A stretch of DNA of 64,000 nucleotides from positions 1,426,001-1,490,000 of the forward strand of contig NZ_CP072549.1 in NCBI RefSeq assembly GCF_019343495.1, given 5' to 3'. Positions 18,467-26,998 of the stretch are shown here, piece by piece. Both the position numbers and the translations under genes were made by a program. The notes beneath the pieces were generated by a model. That model ran no database searches. It was not told where the DNA came from and was given only the letters and a program-made list of their open reading frames with translations. How positions within the stretch are numbered: position 1 is the stretch's first letter; each line of letters starts with the position of its first letter. This DNA comes from Acinetobacter lwoffii. Lineage in GTDB: Bacteria > Pseudomonadota > Gammaproteobacteria > Pseudomonadales > Moraxellaceae.

Positions 18467-19786
18467 TTAAACAGGTTTTAAATGATCTTTCTTGTCCAGA
18501 TAGCCCAAGATAACTTGCAGCAACACACCAATCAATGCACAGACTGACATTAAAATAAAGCAAAGTGTATAACCGGTTGCATTATGCCATCCTCCAAAAT
18601 TCGTCAGTAATGAACCCATCAGAATGGGGGCAATCGCTCCTCCCACATAAAGGGCCACAGTAATGATACTGTTCGCTGTACCCATGGCATCTTGCTCGGC
18701 ATAATCTGATGCCGTGGCATAATAAATTGGCCAGATTGCATTGGCAGAGAAACCAAAAATTAATTGAATAATAATGACAGAAATTACACCTTGGGTTAAA
18801 CAGAAACTGGCAATACCAACAGCCATCCAGATTCCACAAAGAATGAGTGTCTTACGACGTCCAATTTTATCGGACAAAGAAGGCCAGAAAATTTGACCCA
18901 TAATTCCTGTAATTGTAAATACGGCACTTAAACCTGCCGCTTTAGCAAGATCTAGTCCCACAATATTATAGAGATATGCAGGAAAAATAGTCAGGAAACC
19001 AAGATATACAATGTGTGTAATTAAGGTACTACCTGCCGTAAATAAAATACCGCGTGACTTTAAAGTTCTTTTTAAGGAACCTTTCTTCGCAGCAGCTGGA
19101 TTTAAGGATTTGGTTTCTAGACATGGATTATCTGTCGGTGGAGTAAGTCCTCGATCTATACATGCATCATGAAACTCATCATAGCGTTTCTTGTTTGAAT
19201 AAATAGCCCAGAATGTTAATACCGGTACTGAAATCATGATGCCGAGATAAAATGCATAACGCCAGTTTTCAGGACCAAAATAATAAATAATTGATGCCAT
19301 TACTACCCCACTCAGCATTGCACCAACGGGATAACCAGCATGGTGGGCACCGATTGCAAAGCCTCGGTGCTCTTTAGGCCACCATTCTGCGGTATTACTC
19401 ACCCCGATGGGTTCGGCCACACCACAACCAATAGACACCAATATCCGCAAGATAACAAACTTATAGAAAGTATTACTAAATGACATGATGCCAGAAAGTA
19501 AGGACAGAAAAGTAAATCCGACAATCAAAGGCCACTGGAACATAGCACGTTTCCAGCCCGGTGCTTTTAAATCACAATAGGCACTTACCGGAATACTGAG
19601 TAAGGCTAGGGACACAGTAATGGCGGCGATGGTATAGCCCCACTCTGTGGGTGTAAGAGAGAATTCTTCACAAATCATGACTGCCGCGCGGAATATGAGT
19701 TCACGATCATATGCAATAACCAGCCAGATTAACCAGCAAACAACAAGAGACACCCATGAATGCCGATGAACTTTTTTTAAACTCAT
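18467..19786 (-). CDS. MFS transporter, second of the island
   Basis: 439 residues with twelve membrane helices. The AYDRELIFRAAVMICEEFSLTPTEWGYTIAA segment and RILVSIGCGVAEPIGVSNTAEWWPKEHRGFAIG region place it in the MFS, in a group distinct from the ACS transporters at 13266 and 20980. The cytoplasmic loop around 200-245 is unusually long and polar. It stands alone between terminators and has its own upstream region with a repeated CTATCGAT. Substrate unknown, probably an organic or sugar acid. Confidence 0.82.
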   Translation of the reverse strand: MSLKKVHRHSWVSLVVCWLIWLVIAYDRELIFRAAVMICEEFSLTPTEWGYTIAAITVSLALLSIPVSAYCDLKAPGWKRAMFQWPLIVGFTFLSLLSGIMSFSNTFYKFVILRILVSIGCGVAEPIGVSNTAEWWPKEHRGFAIGAHHAGYPVGAMLSGVVMASIIYYFGPENWRYAFYLGIMISVPVLTFWAIYSNKKRYDEFHDACIDRGLTPPTDNPCLETKSLNPAAAKKGSLKRTLKSRGILFTAGSTLITHIVYLGFLTIFPAYLYNIVGLDLAKAAGLSAVFTITGIMGQIFWPSLSDKIGRRKTLILCGIWMAVGIASFCLTQGVISVIIIQLIFGFSANAIWPIYYATASDYAEQDAMGTANSIITVALYVGGAIAPILMGSLLTNFGGWHNATGYTLCFILMSVCALIGVLLQVILGYLDKKDHLKPV

Positions 19787-20049
19787 TCTCTTTCCCTATT
19801 TATTAACCATCTGAAAATGGTTAATTCCATCCATTCTTATTCTGAATAATTTTATTTAGTAGAGAATTTCTCTATTTAATAAAATATAAAAAAATATAGT
19901 TCTATCGATTTTGAAATTCCAATTACATTTTCCCAGCATTCGATAACTCAGTCCTATCGATATATATTTTATTTTACAAAACATTGATTTAAAAAATATA
20001 TTAAAATGTATTAAATATTTTAGGATTAAAAATAATATATTTAAAATAA
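19787..20049. other. MFS promoter region with repeated CTATCGAT
   Basis: AT-rich region of 263 bp. CTATCGAT occurs at 19902-19909 and 19954-19961, 52 bp apart (five helical turns). A related TATCGATA lies at 23458-23465, upstream of the DenD-like operon. These may be binding sites of one regulator; the match is short and could be chance. Confidence 0.3.
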
Positions 20050-20076
20050 AAAACTGGCTATTTAAAAGCCAGTTTT
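20050..20076. terminator. terminator of the DenD/MFS/GlxR operon
   Basis: AAAACTGGCT (20050-20059) pairs with AGCCAGTTTT (20067-20076), loop 7 nt, with A/T runs on both sides. It sits 21 bp past the stop of the GlxR-like gene on the minus strand and forms a good bidirectional terminator. Confidence 0.85.
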
Positions 20077-20097
20077 AAACAATATCAAGAGATATAG

Positions 20098-20976
20098 CTA
20101 TACCTCTATATTATTAAGCCTTTTTAATTCACGAATTAATCCTGAATGGTCTAAGGGTCCATCGCCATGATGGACCATATCTGAAAAGAGCTGATCTACC
20201 AATTCTGCTACCGGCAACTTTAATTTTAATTCCTGCGCATAATTTATAGCAGTATGAGTATCTTTTAACTGAGTACTCGCTGCGCCTCCTGGTTTAAAGT
20301 TTTGACTTAACATACGTTCACCATGCTGTTGCAAAATAGGAGAGTCAGCAAATCCACCAGTTAATGCCTGCTTTACTTTATACGGATCAGCCCCGCCTTG
20401 CTGAGCAAAGAGTAAACCTTCTGCCACGGTAGCAATCGTACTCGCAACAATCATTTGGTTAACCAGTTTGGCGAGCTCTCCACATCCGGCAGTGCCCACC
20501 AAGACTGCTCTGCCCATAGAATTTAGAACTGTTTGGGCTTCAGTAAAGGTATCTTCCTCACCACCCACCATAATAGCTAGAGTCGCATTTTGTGCACCTT
20601 TCTCACCACCTGAAACAGGTGCATCTAGGTATCTTAATCCTAAGGATAAACATCGTTCATTCTGATATTTTGCAGTTTCTACCGGGACTGAACTCATGAC
20701 AATCACAATACTATTTTTCTTTAGTTCAGAAATCGCTCCATCTTTTTGGAACAGGACTTCATCACAAGTTTTTCCATCACTCAGCATTACAATAAGAAGA
20801 TCAACATCTCTTCCAACTTCCGATAGCTGATGACAGACTTGTGCGCCCGCCTCTTCTAATGTTTTCAATTTAGAAATTGTTCTATTCCAAACCTGAACCT
20901 GGTGACCATCCTTGATTAAGTTCATAACCATGGGTGTGCCCATAATACCGGTTCCCACGAATCCAATCCTTGCCAT
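20098..20976 (-). CDS. 2-hydroxy-3-oxopropionate (tartronate semialdehyde) reductase-like
   Basis: 292 residues of the beta-hydroxyacid dehydrogenase family. The NAD(P) site is IGFVGTGIMGTPMVMNLIKDGH at the N-terminus, the substrate signature is DAPVSGGEKGAQNATLAIMVGG, and the catalytic lysine is in GELAKLVNQMIVA. The closest functional group is GarR/GlxR, which reduces tartronate semialdehyde to glycerate, but 3-hydroxyisobutyrate and L-threonate-type dehydrogenases share these motifs. It is the last gene of an operon with an MFS transporter (3 bp away) and a DenD-like SDR. Confidence 0.82.
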   Translation of the reverse strand: MARIGFVGTGIMGTPMVMNLIKDGHQVQVWNRTISKLKTLEEAGAQVCHQLSEVGRDVDLLIVMLSDGKTCDEVLFQKDGAISELKKNSIVIVMSSVPVETAKYQNERCLSLGLRYLDAPVSGGEKGAQNATLAIMVGGEEDTFTEAQTVLNSMGRAVLVGTAGCGELAKLVNQMIVASTIATVAEGLLFAQQGGADPYKVKQALTGGFADSPILQQHGERMLSQNFKPGGAASTQLKDTHTAINYAQELKLKLPVAELVDQLFSDMVHHGDGPLDHSGLIRELKRLNNIEV

Positions 20977-20979
20977 GTT

Positions 20980-22353
20980 TTATACTCCTTGATTGGGTTG
21001 GGCTTTGAGATTTAACTTTTCTTTTTCTATCTGTTTGCCATTTAATCGTGCGAGTACCAATAACCCGATTCCGCCAATCGCAACAAATCCAGCGATGACT
21101 AGAAATGCAGTAGTATAAGTACCAGTCGTGGTATATAAGTACCCTGTTAAATATGGCCCTGTAAATCCACTTAAATTACCCACAGAGTTAATCAGTCCAA
21201 TACCAGCGGCGGCACCTACTCCCGTCAATGTTTGGCCAGGTAATGTCCAGAAAATATTAATCGCACTAAATACACCAATGGCAAGGAAAATAAACCCAAC
21301 AATAATAGCCCAGGGCTGGTTGACAATTAGTGCGATTGCAATTGAACTTGCCGCCATAAGAGCTGCACAAGCACCATGCTTATGACGTTCCTGTTTACGA
21401 TCCGAGCGTCGGCTCCATAAAATCATGCCTACAGCAGCGAATGCATAAGGAATAGCTGTTAAGAGTCCGTTTTGAATCAAACTGATTTCCATGCCAAACG
21501 TGTTACGGAATGACTCCAGCACACTTGGCAAGAAGAAGAACATGGCATTCGAACCAGAAGTAATGCCGAAGTACACAAGAGCCATAAGCCATACCAATGG
21601 ATTTTTAAACACTTGTTTAATAAGCGCTGACTTAGTTAAATGAGAGTCAGCAGCTTCAGTTTTTTCAAGTTCTTCTCTCTCTAAAGTTCTCATTAACCAT
21701 TGACGTTGATCAGTAGTGAGCCATTGGGCTTCTTTAGGCGTATTGGTTAAGTATTTCAAACAAATGATACCTAGAATGATCGATGGAATGCCCTCAAGCA
21801 CATACATCAAACGCCAGCCTTCATACCCTATTGTATCGCCCCATTGCATCAGTCCAACTGAAATAGGTGCACCAATAATCTGGGCAATTGGGAGACCTAA
21901 ATAAAATGTGGCAAATACACGTGCACGATATCGCGCTGGAAACCACAAAGTAAGATAGAAAATCACACCAGGAAAAAAGCCAGCTTCCGCAATACCGAGT
22001 AAAAAACGAAGAACGATAAACTGAGTTCCGTTTTGGATAAAGCCCATTAAGGCAGCAATGATTCCCCAAGTAATCATAATACGCGCGATCCAGATTCTGG
22101 CACCGAAACGATGTAGCAATACATTACTCGGAACTTCGGCAATAAAATAACCAAGGAAAAAAATACCAGCGCCTAAGCCAAATATCGTTTGAGTAATGCC
22201 AATTGCATCATTCATATGCAAGGCGGCAAAGCCGATATTTGTTCTGTCTAAAAATGCCATTACAAACAGAATAATAAGAAAAGGAATAATTCTTTTTGAA
22301 ATACGTTGAATGGTTTGCTCTTCTAAAGCAGATTTAGCTTGAATATCTTCCAT
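20980..22353 (-). CDS. MFS transporter, anion:cation symporter family
   Basis: 457 residues with twelve helices and clear ACS-family motifs: FLDRTNIGFAALHMNDAIGI near residue 40 and GIAEAGFFPGVIFYLTLWFPARYRARVFATF around 125-155. It is close in type to the MFS at 13266. Sitting between a DenD-like dehydrogenase and a GlxR-like reductase, it most likely imports the sugar acid oxidised by that operon. Confidence 0.86.
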   Translation of the reverse strand: MEDIQAKSALEEQTIQRISKRIIPFLIILFVMAFLDRTNIGFAALHMNDAIGITQTIFGLGAGIFFLGYFIAEVPSNVLLHRFGARIWIARIMITWGIIAALMGFIQNGTQFIVLRFLLGIAEAGFFPGVIFYLTLWFPARYRARVFATFYLGLPIAQIIGAPISVGLMQWGDTIGYEGWRLMYVLEGIPSIILGIICLKYLTNTPKEAQWLTTDQRQWLMRTLEREELEKTEAADSHLTKSALIKQVFKNPLVWLMALVYFGITSGSNAMFFFLPSVLESFRNTFGMEISLIQNGLLTAIPYAFAAVGMILWSRRSDRKQERHKHGACAALMAASSIAIALIVNQPWAIIVGFIFLAIGVFSAINIFWTLPGQTLTGVGAAAGIGLINSVGNLSGFTGPYLTGYLYTTTGTYTTAFLVIAGFVAIGGIGLLVLARLNGKQIEKEKLNLKAQPNQGV

Positions 22354-22367
22354 AATACTGTCTCACT

Positions 22368-23360
22368 TTAATTAGCTATCTCAGCTATTAATTCCTGGGT
22401 ATCTTCAATATGCGCCCGGATGATGCTTTCAAAATTCTTATCCGCTTTGAAACCGAGTGATTCAGCATATTCAGCTTTAACTCGCACTGGCCAACTTTTC
22501 ACAATACGTTGAATCGTTTTATCTTCTTGCCACTGGACGAGATCTACCGCAGATTTTCCTGCAATTTTTTCTAGGGCTTTCAGCATTTGCTGAACGGTCA
22601 CCGTTAAACCAGGTAATGGAATAATGCGCTGATCGGATAACTGATCCGGAGAAATAACCGCTGCATGAATCATTGAGTCGATACAGCGACGTGGAGAGGT
22701 GATAAATACTGGCGTATCAGCCTGGACAGGACAAACCGCGGGCTCACCTTTGAGCGGTTCACGAATGATTGAACTAAAAAATGTTGAAGCAGCTTTATTG
22801 GGCTTACCGGGACGAACAACAATTGTAGGTAAACGTAATACTCGCCCATCAATGAAGCCTTTACGTGAGTAATCTGAAACAAGTAATTCACCTACTGCTT
22901 TTTGCATGCCGTAGGACGATTTAGGTGTGACGACAGTGTCATCTGTAACTACTTCTGGTAGAGCACCTCCAAATACAGCGCAACCGCTGGCAAAAATAAA
23001 TCGGGGTTTGATCCCGTGCTGTCTTACCGATTCAAGTAAGGTCAACAAACCATACAAATTGACTTCCATACCTAGGTCAAAATCAGCTTCCGCGGCTGAA
23101 CTTACCACAGCAGCTAAATGCCAAATGACATCTACGTTTTTAGTAATTTCTAATACTTGTTCTTTATCAGTAATATCACCGATCACAACCTGAATTTTTG
23201 GATCTTCAGGAGTGTCCTCTCCTGCAAAAGCATCGAATAATATGATTTTTTCTACGGATTGAGCAGCTTGTCCATCTAGTGTGATAGTCCCTAATTCCAA
23301 GATTTTTCTAGCTATCTGTTTGCCTATAAAACCAGTTCCACCAGTAATAAGTATATTCAT
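22368..23360 (-). CDS. NAD-dependent epimerase/dehydratase family, D-erythronate dehydrogenase (DenD)-like
   Basis: 330-residue extended SDR. The Rossmann motif is ITGGTGFIGKQIARKILELG (5-24) and the catalytic YxxxK is in SSYGMQKAVGELL. The segment ITLDGQAAQSVEKIILFDAFAG after the first helix and the C-terminal GFKADKNFESIIRAHIED resemble DenD, which oxidises D-erythronate at C3. Uronate dehydrogenases are a related alternative. The usual DenD partners (OtnI isomerase, OtnC decarboxylase, OtnK kinase) are not in the window, so the pathway may differ. First gene of the operon with the MFS and GlxR-like genes. Confidence 0.7.
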   Translation of the reverse strand: MNILITGGTGFIGKQIARKILELGTITLDGQAAQSVEKIILFDAFAGEDTPEDPKIQVVIGDITDKEQVLEITKNVDVIWHLAAVVSSAAEADFDLGMEVNLYGLLTLLESVRQHGIKPRFIFASGCAVFGGALPEVVTDDTVVTPKSSYGMQKAVGELLVSDYSRKGFIDGRVLRLPTIVVRPGKPNKAASTFFSSIIREPLKGEPAVCPVQADTPVFITSPRRCIDSMIHAAVISPDQLSDQRIIPLPGLTVTVQQMLKALEKIAGKSAVDLVQWQEDKTIQRIVKSWPVRVKAEYAESLGFKADKNFESIIRAHIEDTQELIAEIAN

Positions 23361-23711
23361 AGGTAATCCTTCCCTAATTTAAGAATCAGACGATTTACAT
23401 CGTAGATGACTCAAATTAAGGAGGATGATTAATAATTACCAATGAATTATTCCTCAATATCGATAACTTTTTAATATCAATATGAATGCGTAATTCAATA
23501 TAAATTTATATTGAAAGACTTATATACCTAATTCTTATTATTTTTTATTTCAGAATATCGCTACTTTAGGTTTAATAACTTCTGTTTATCAAAGATTGAT
23601 ATTTAATCATTAGTAATTTTTTAAACTAAATTATAATTTACTTAGAAAGTATATGATTTTTCAATAAATTGAATGCCTATCAAATTGAGATAATCTTTCA
23701 GGATAATGTAA
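23361..23711. promoter_or_regulatory. divergent promoter region between DenD-like gene and lactonase
   Basis: 351 bp, very AT-rich, serving two divergent genes. Recognisable elements are TATCGATA (23458-23465), also seen near 19955, and a T-N11-A-like AATTACCAATGAATTATT segment near 23434 that could suit a LysR protein. No gene is visible. Confidence 0.45.
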
Positions 23712-24590
23712 ATGGAAATTAAAGTATTTGTTGATGTTAAGACACGTTTAGGTGAAGTACCGACATGGGATCCTGTTCGTCAACGATTATTTTGGGTAGA
23801 TATATTTGACGGTCGCTTGTTTTCCTGTGATGAGCAAGGTAAAGACCTGAAAGCTTGGGAAACCCTTCAAAAGATCGGATCTTACGCATTACGTGAAAAC
23901 CATAATGGAGCAATTGTTGCATTAGAAAATGGGCTGCATAGCCTAGATTTTGATACTGGCGATTTAGAATTTATTGATCACCCTGAACCAGATATGCCTT
24001 TTAACCGTCTGAACGATGGAGGTGTAGACAGACAAGGTCGTTTTGTTTTTGGATCGATGAACCGTATGGAAGAAGATAAAACCGCCTCTTTATATCGTTT
24101 AAATACAGATATGACGGTTCAGAAACTAGAAGAAAATATCAATACTTCAAATGGGATATGTTGGAATCCAAAAGGTGATAAGTTCTACTTTACAGATACC
24201 TGGCAAGGTGAAATCTGGTCATACGATTATGACAGTGCAGATACCGGTTTAACGAATAAACAGGTTTTTTGCAAAATCGATACGCAAGATGGCGGCTCAG
24301 CAGACGGATCAACTGTAGATAGTGAAGGTTATGTCTGGAGTGCGAAAGTATATTCAGGGAAATTGGTACGTTATGCGCCTGATGGCAGCATAGATCGAAT
24401 CATTGAAATGCCGGTTAAAAAAGTAACCAGTCTGGCGTTTGGGGGTAAAGATTTAGATGTGCTCTTTGTTACCTCTATGTCTCAACCTCCGCTACCACGT
24501 TTTCCTGGAGACAATCAGTTGCGTGGTAGTGTATTTGCCATTTATGGATTAGGGATCCAAGGTGTCGCCGAAACATATTTCAAAGGTTAA
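23712..24590 (+). CDS. SMP-30/gluconolactonase family sugar lactonase (XylC/arabinolactonase-like)
   Basis: 292 residues forming a six-bladed propeller. Metal-binding residues are expected in LGEVPTWDP (Glu), NTSNGICWNP (Asn) and GGSADGSTVDSEG (Asp), and all three segments are present. Length and sequence are close to XylC of Caulobacter and to L-arabinolactonase. It hydrolyses a pentono-1,4-lactone to the acid, feeding either dehydratase. It is monocistronic, ends at a strong terminator, and is convergent with the LysR gene. Confidence 0.85.
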   Translation: MEIKVFVDVKTRLGEVPTWDPVRQRLFWVDIFDGRLFSCDEQGKDLKAWETLQKIGSYALRENHNGAIVALENGLHSLDFDTGDLEFIDHPEPDMPFNRLNDGGVDRQGRFVFGSMNRMEEDKTASLYRLNTDMTVQKLEENINTSNGICWNPKGDKFYFTDTWQGEIWSYDYDSADTGLTNKQVFCKIDTQDGGSADGSTVDSEGYVWSAKVYSGKLVRYAPDGSIDRIIEMPVKKVTSLAFGGKDLDVLFVTSMSQPPLPRFPGDNQLRGSVFAIYGLGIQGVAETYFKG

Positions 24591-24600
24591 ATGCCATTTA

Positions 24601-24631
24601 ATCACTTGGCTGATTTAATTAGCCAAGTGAT
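24601..24631. terminator. bidirectional terminator between lactonase and lysR
   Basis: ATCACTTGGCT (24601-24611) pairs perfectly with AGCCAAGTGAT (24621-24631), loop 9 nt, between two convergent genes. Confidence 0.85.
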
Positions 24632-24639
24632 ATTTATAG

Positions 24640-25575
24640 CTAATTCTGCTTAGCATTTCTTAATAAAATTTCTATAAAGGTTTGTGCAATTTCTGAAACT
24701 GGTTCGTTTTTCCTCGTCAAAATGCCGTAATCCTGGGCATCTAAAATCAACTCGGTTTCTATAATGCAAAGTTTCCCGTCTTTCACCTGTTGAGCGACCA
24801 TTGCTTCAGGCAGCATAGCGACCATGGGAGCAGTTTGTATAATCTGTAGGAAAGTTTGCATGGACATGGTATTGACCGTATTCAAAGGGACTTTAACATT
24901 TGCGCGCATAAACGCCGCTTCCATACGTTCACGAATAGGTGTTCCTTTAGGGTAAACCACCCAAGGCCAATCCATGAGTTCGATCAATTTACAAAATTTC
25001 TTTTGAGCATAGGCATGCTCATGATTAACCACAATACAAAAAGGCTCAGGTCCTAAGGGCTTAAAATCAAAAAATTGCTGTTGTGTTGCCTGGGTAAATC
25101 GACCCACCGCTAAATCTAGTGTATGTTCACTGAGCATTTCCATTAAATGATCACTGGTCTGTTCAACAACATCAATAGAGAGTAATGGCCATTTCTTTTT
25201 AATCTCAATCACAGAATTTGGAATGACAGACGCGGTTGCAGCAAAAATTCCACCTACTTTAAGAAATCCATGTCCACCTAGCCTCAGCATTTCAATATCT
25301 TCAACAAAATGTTTGGCATCATTCAGGACCCGCTGTGCATAACAAATCACATGCTGCCCCAATGCTGTTACAGGCATACTTCTCGGTAAGCGTTCAAAAA
25401 TAGAAAAACCCAGCATATTTTCAATTTCTTTCAGCATCTTACTAATCGCGGGCTGACTTAAATTCATCTGTTCAGCTGCTAAATGCATATTTTTAGTTCT
25501 TGCCAAAGTCTCTAATAAAACCAAGTGCCTATATTTGAACCAATTATTAAAACTTGAATAATTTAAGTCTGCCAT
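24640..25575 (-). CDS. LysR-family transcriptional regulator
   Basis: 311 residues. The N-terminal HTH is NMHLAAEQMNLSQPAISKMLKEIENMLGFSIFERLPRSM (about 29-67), followed by an effector-binding domain. The domain order and N-terminal leader resemble the GbpR-type subgroup that controls sugar and sugar-acid genes. It is divergent from xylX, with a T-N11-A palindrome at 25594 in the gap, so it is the probable activator of module B and perhaps of the lactonase. Confidence 0.88.
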   Translation of the reverse strand: MADLNYSSFNNWFKYRHLVLLETLARTKNMHLAAEQMNLSQPAISKMLKEIENMLGFSIFERLPRSMPVTALGQHVICYAQRVLNDAKHFVEDIEMLRLGGHGFLKVGGIFAATASVIPNSVIEIKKKWPLLSIDVVEQTSDHLMEMLSEHTLDLAVGRFTQATQQQFFDFKPLGPEPFCIVVNHEHAYAQKKFCKLIELMDWPWVVYPKGTPIRERMEAAFMRANVKVPLNTVNTMSMQTFLQIIQTAPMVAMLPEAMVAQQVKDGKLCIIETELILDAQDYGILTRKNEPVSEIAQTFIEILLRNAKQN

Positions 25576-25593
25576 TTAGAAATCCTTTTACCA

Positions 25594-25608
25594 ATAACTA
25601 CAGGTTAT
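25594..25608. promoter_or_regulatory. LysR-type operator (T-N11-A palindrome)
   Basis: ATAACTACAGGTTAT is an interrupted palindrome (ATAAC/GTTAT) with the T-N11-A spacing of LysR regulators. It lies 18 bp before the lysR start and about 80 bp before xylX, the classic autoregulatory position. Confidence 0.55.
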
Positions 25609-25653
25609 TAATTATTAAATTATTACCATTGGTGTTTATTAGAAAGGAATTCT

Positions 25654-25713
25654 ATGATGATTTCAATTATAAATAGAGTTGTTTTACATGAAATTTACAT
25701 TAAATTCAGCTAA
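25654..25713 (+). CDS. possible 19-residue leader peptide overlapping xylX start
   Basis: ATGATGATTTC starts a short frame with a good ribosome binding site (AGAAAGGA, about 25641-25648). It ends at TAA 25711-25713, 26 bp inside xylX in another frame. The peptide is MMISIINRVVLHEIYIKFS. The xylX ATG at 25688 has no comparable ribosome site, so termination-reinitiation coupling is possible. It could also be chance. Confidence 0.25.
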   Translation: MMISIINRVVLHEIYIKFS

Positions 25714-26869
25714 TTCATTACCAGTGGATGGTACACAAGGGTGCTTAATTGGGCGAGCATGGGTACCGCATAAACATAAAGTTGCTGGTCCATCGCCAGT
25801 GATTTTGAAAGGTAATCAGGTTTTTGATATTTCTAGTCATTTCAATACGATCTCTGAACTGTTAGAAACTGATTCCCCGATCTCGGCTCTCTCTAAAATT
25901 GAAGGTCAATTGATTGGGAATATTGATGAAATTTTTGCAAATACTTTGCCTGAGCCAGATCTAAGTAAAGCTTATTTTTTAGCACCTATTGATCTGCAAG
26001 TGATTAAAGCTGCAGGAGTAACTTTTGCTGCAAGTATGCTGGAGCGGGTAATTGAAGAACAGGCTGCAGGTGATGCGGATAAAGCGCAACACATTCGGGA
26101 AATCGTACAGGGAGTGATTGGAGACAGTCTTAAATCTATTCAGCCTGGCTCTGTAAAAGCACTTGAATTAAAAAAATACTTAATTGAACAAAATATGTGG
26201 TCTCAATATCTTGAAGTTGGGATTGGCAGTGATGCAGAAATATTCACTAAAGCTCCTGTTCTAGCAGCCGTAGGAACAGGTCAAAATATTGGTATTCATC
26301 CAAAATCAGAGTGGAATAATCCTGAACCTGAAGTGGTTCTAGTGGCAAATAGCCAAGGTGAAATTTTAGGTGCGACTTTAGGTAATGATGTCAATCTGCG
26401 TGATTTCGAGGGACGTAGTGCTCTTTTATTGAGCAAAGCTAAGGATAACAATGCCTCATGCGCAATTGGTCCTTTCATCCGCTTATTTGATCAAACTTTT
26501 AGTTTGGATGATATCCGCTCATGTGAGGTAGAACTCAAAATTGAAGGAACTGATCATTTTGTTTTGAATGGTTTGAGTTCCATGTCTCAAATTAGTCGTG
26601 ATCCAGAAGATTTAATTCAACAGACTTTAAATGAAAATCATCAGTATCCGGACGGATTTGTACTATTTTTAGGAACATTATTTGCCCCTACCCAAGATCG
26701 AGAAAAACCTGGAGCGGGCTTTACCCACAAAGTTGATGATGTCGTACGGATTCATACTCCTAAACTAGGCACTCTTTACAATACTGTAACGACCAGCGAC
26801 AGAGCATCACCTTGGAATTTCGGCATCAACTCATTGATGCAAAATTTAAAGCAGCGTGAATTACTATAG
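25688..26869 (+). CDS. xylX: 2-keto-3-deoxy-D-xylonate dehydratase, FAH family (XylX-like)
   Basis: 393 residues from the ATG at 25688; an upstream TTG at 25679 is less likely. The FAH-fold catalytic region is recognisable in IHPKSEWNNPEPEVVLV, with the metal-binding glutamates in EPEVV, GATLGNDVNLRDFEGRS and LFLGTLFAPTQDREKPGAGFTHK. It matches the longer XylX type (Caulobacter about 390 residues), which differs from the AraD1/GguC type at 12263. It dehydrates 2-keto-3-deoxy-D-xylonate to alpha-ketoglutarate semialdehyde. First gene of module B. Confidence 0.85.
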   Translation: MKFTLNSANSLPVDGTQGCLIGRAWVPHKHKVAGPSPVILKGNQVFDISSHFNTISELLETDSPISALSKIEGQLIGNIDEIFANTLPEPDLSKAYFLAPIDLQVIKAAGVTFAASMLERVIEEQAAGDADKAQHIREIVQGVIGDSLKSIQPGSVKALELKKYLIEQNMWSQYLEVGIGSDAEIFTKAPVLAAVGTGQNIGIHPKSEWNNPEPEVVLVANSQGEILGATLGNDVNLRDFEGRSALLLSKAKDNNASCAIGPFIRLFDQTFSLDDIRSCEVELKIEGTDHFVLNGLSSMSQISRDPEDLIQQTLNENHQYPDGFVLFLGTLFAPTQDREKPGAGFTHKVDDVVRIHTPKLGTLYNTVTTSDRASPWNFGINSLMQNLKQRELL

Positions 26870-26998
26870 TTTTCACATATTATCCCTAGGTTGAATGGTA
26901 TTCCTAAATGATTAGCTTTAGGTTTGGTTCTACCCTTCAAATAAATAACTGCCTCCCATATTGCTCATTTGCATAATATTAAAGTTAAGGATCTGGAA

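Noticed and set aside
22368..23360. Uronate dehydrogenase as the primary call for the extended SDR
   Set aside because: Internal segments look closer to the DenD type, and no uronate genes are nearby; kept only as an alternative.
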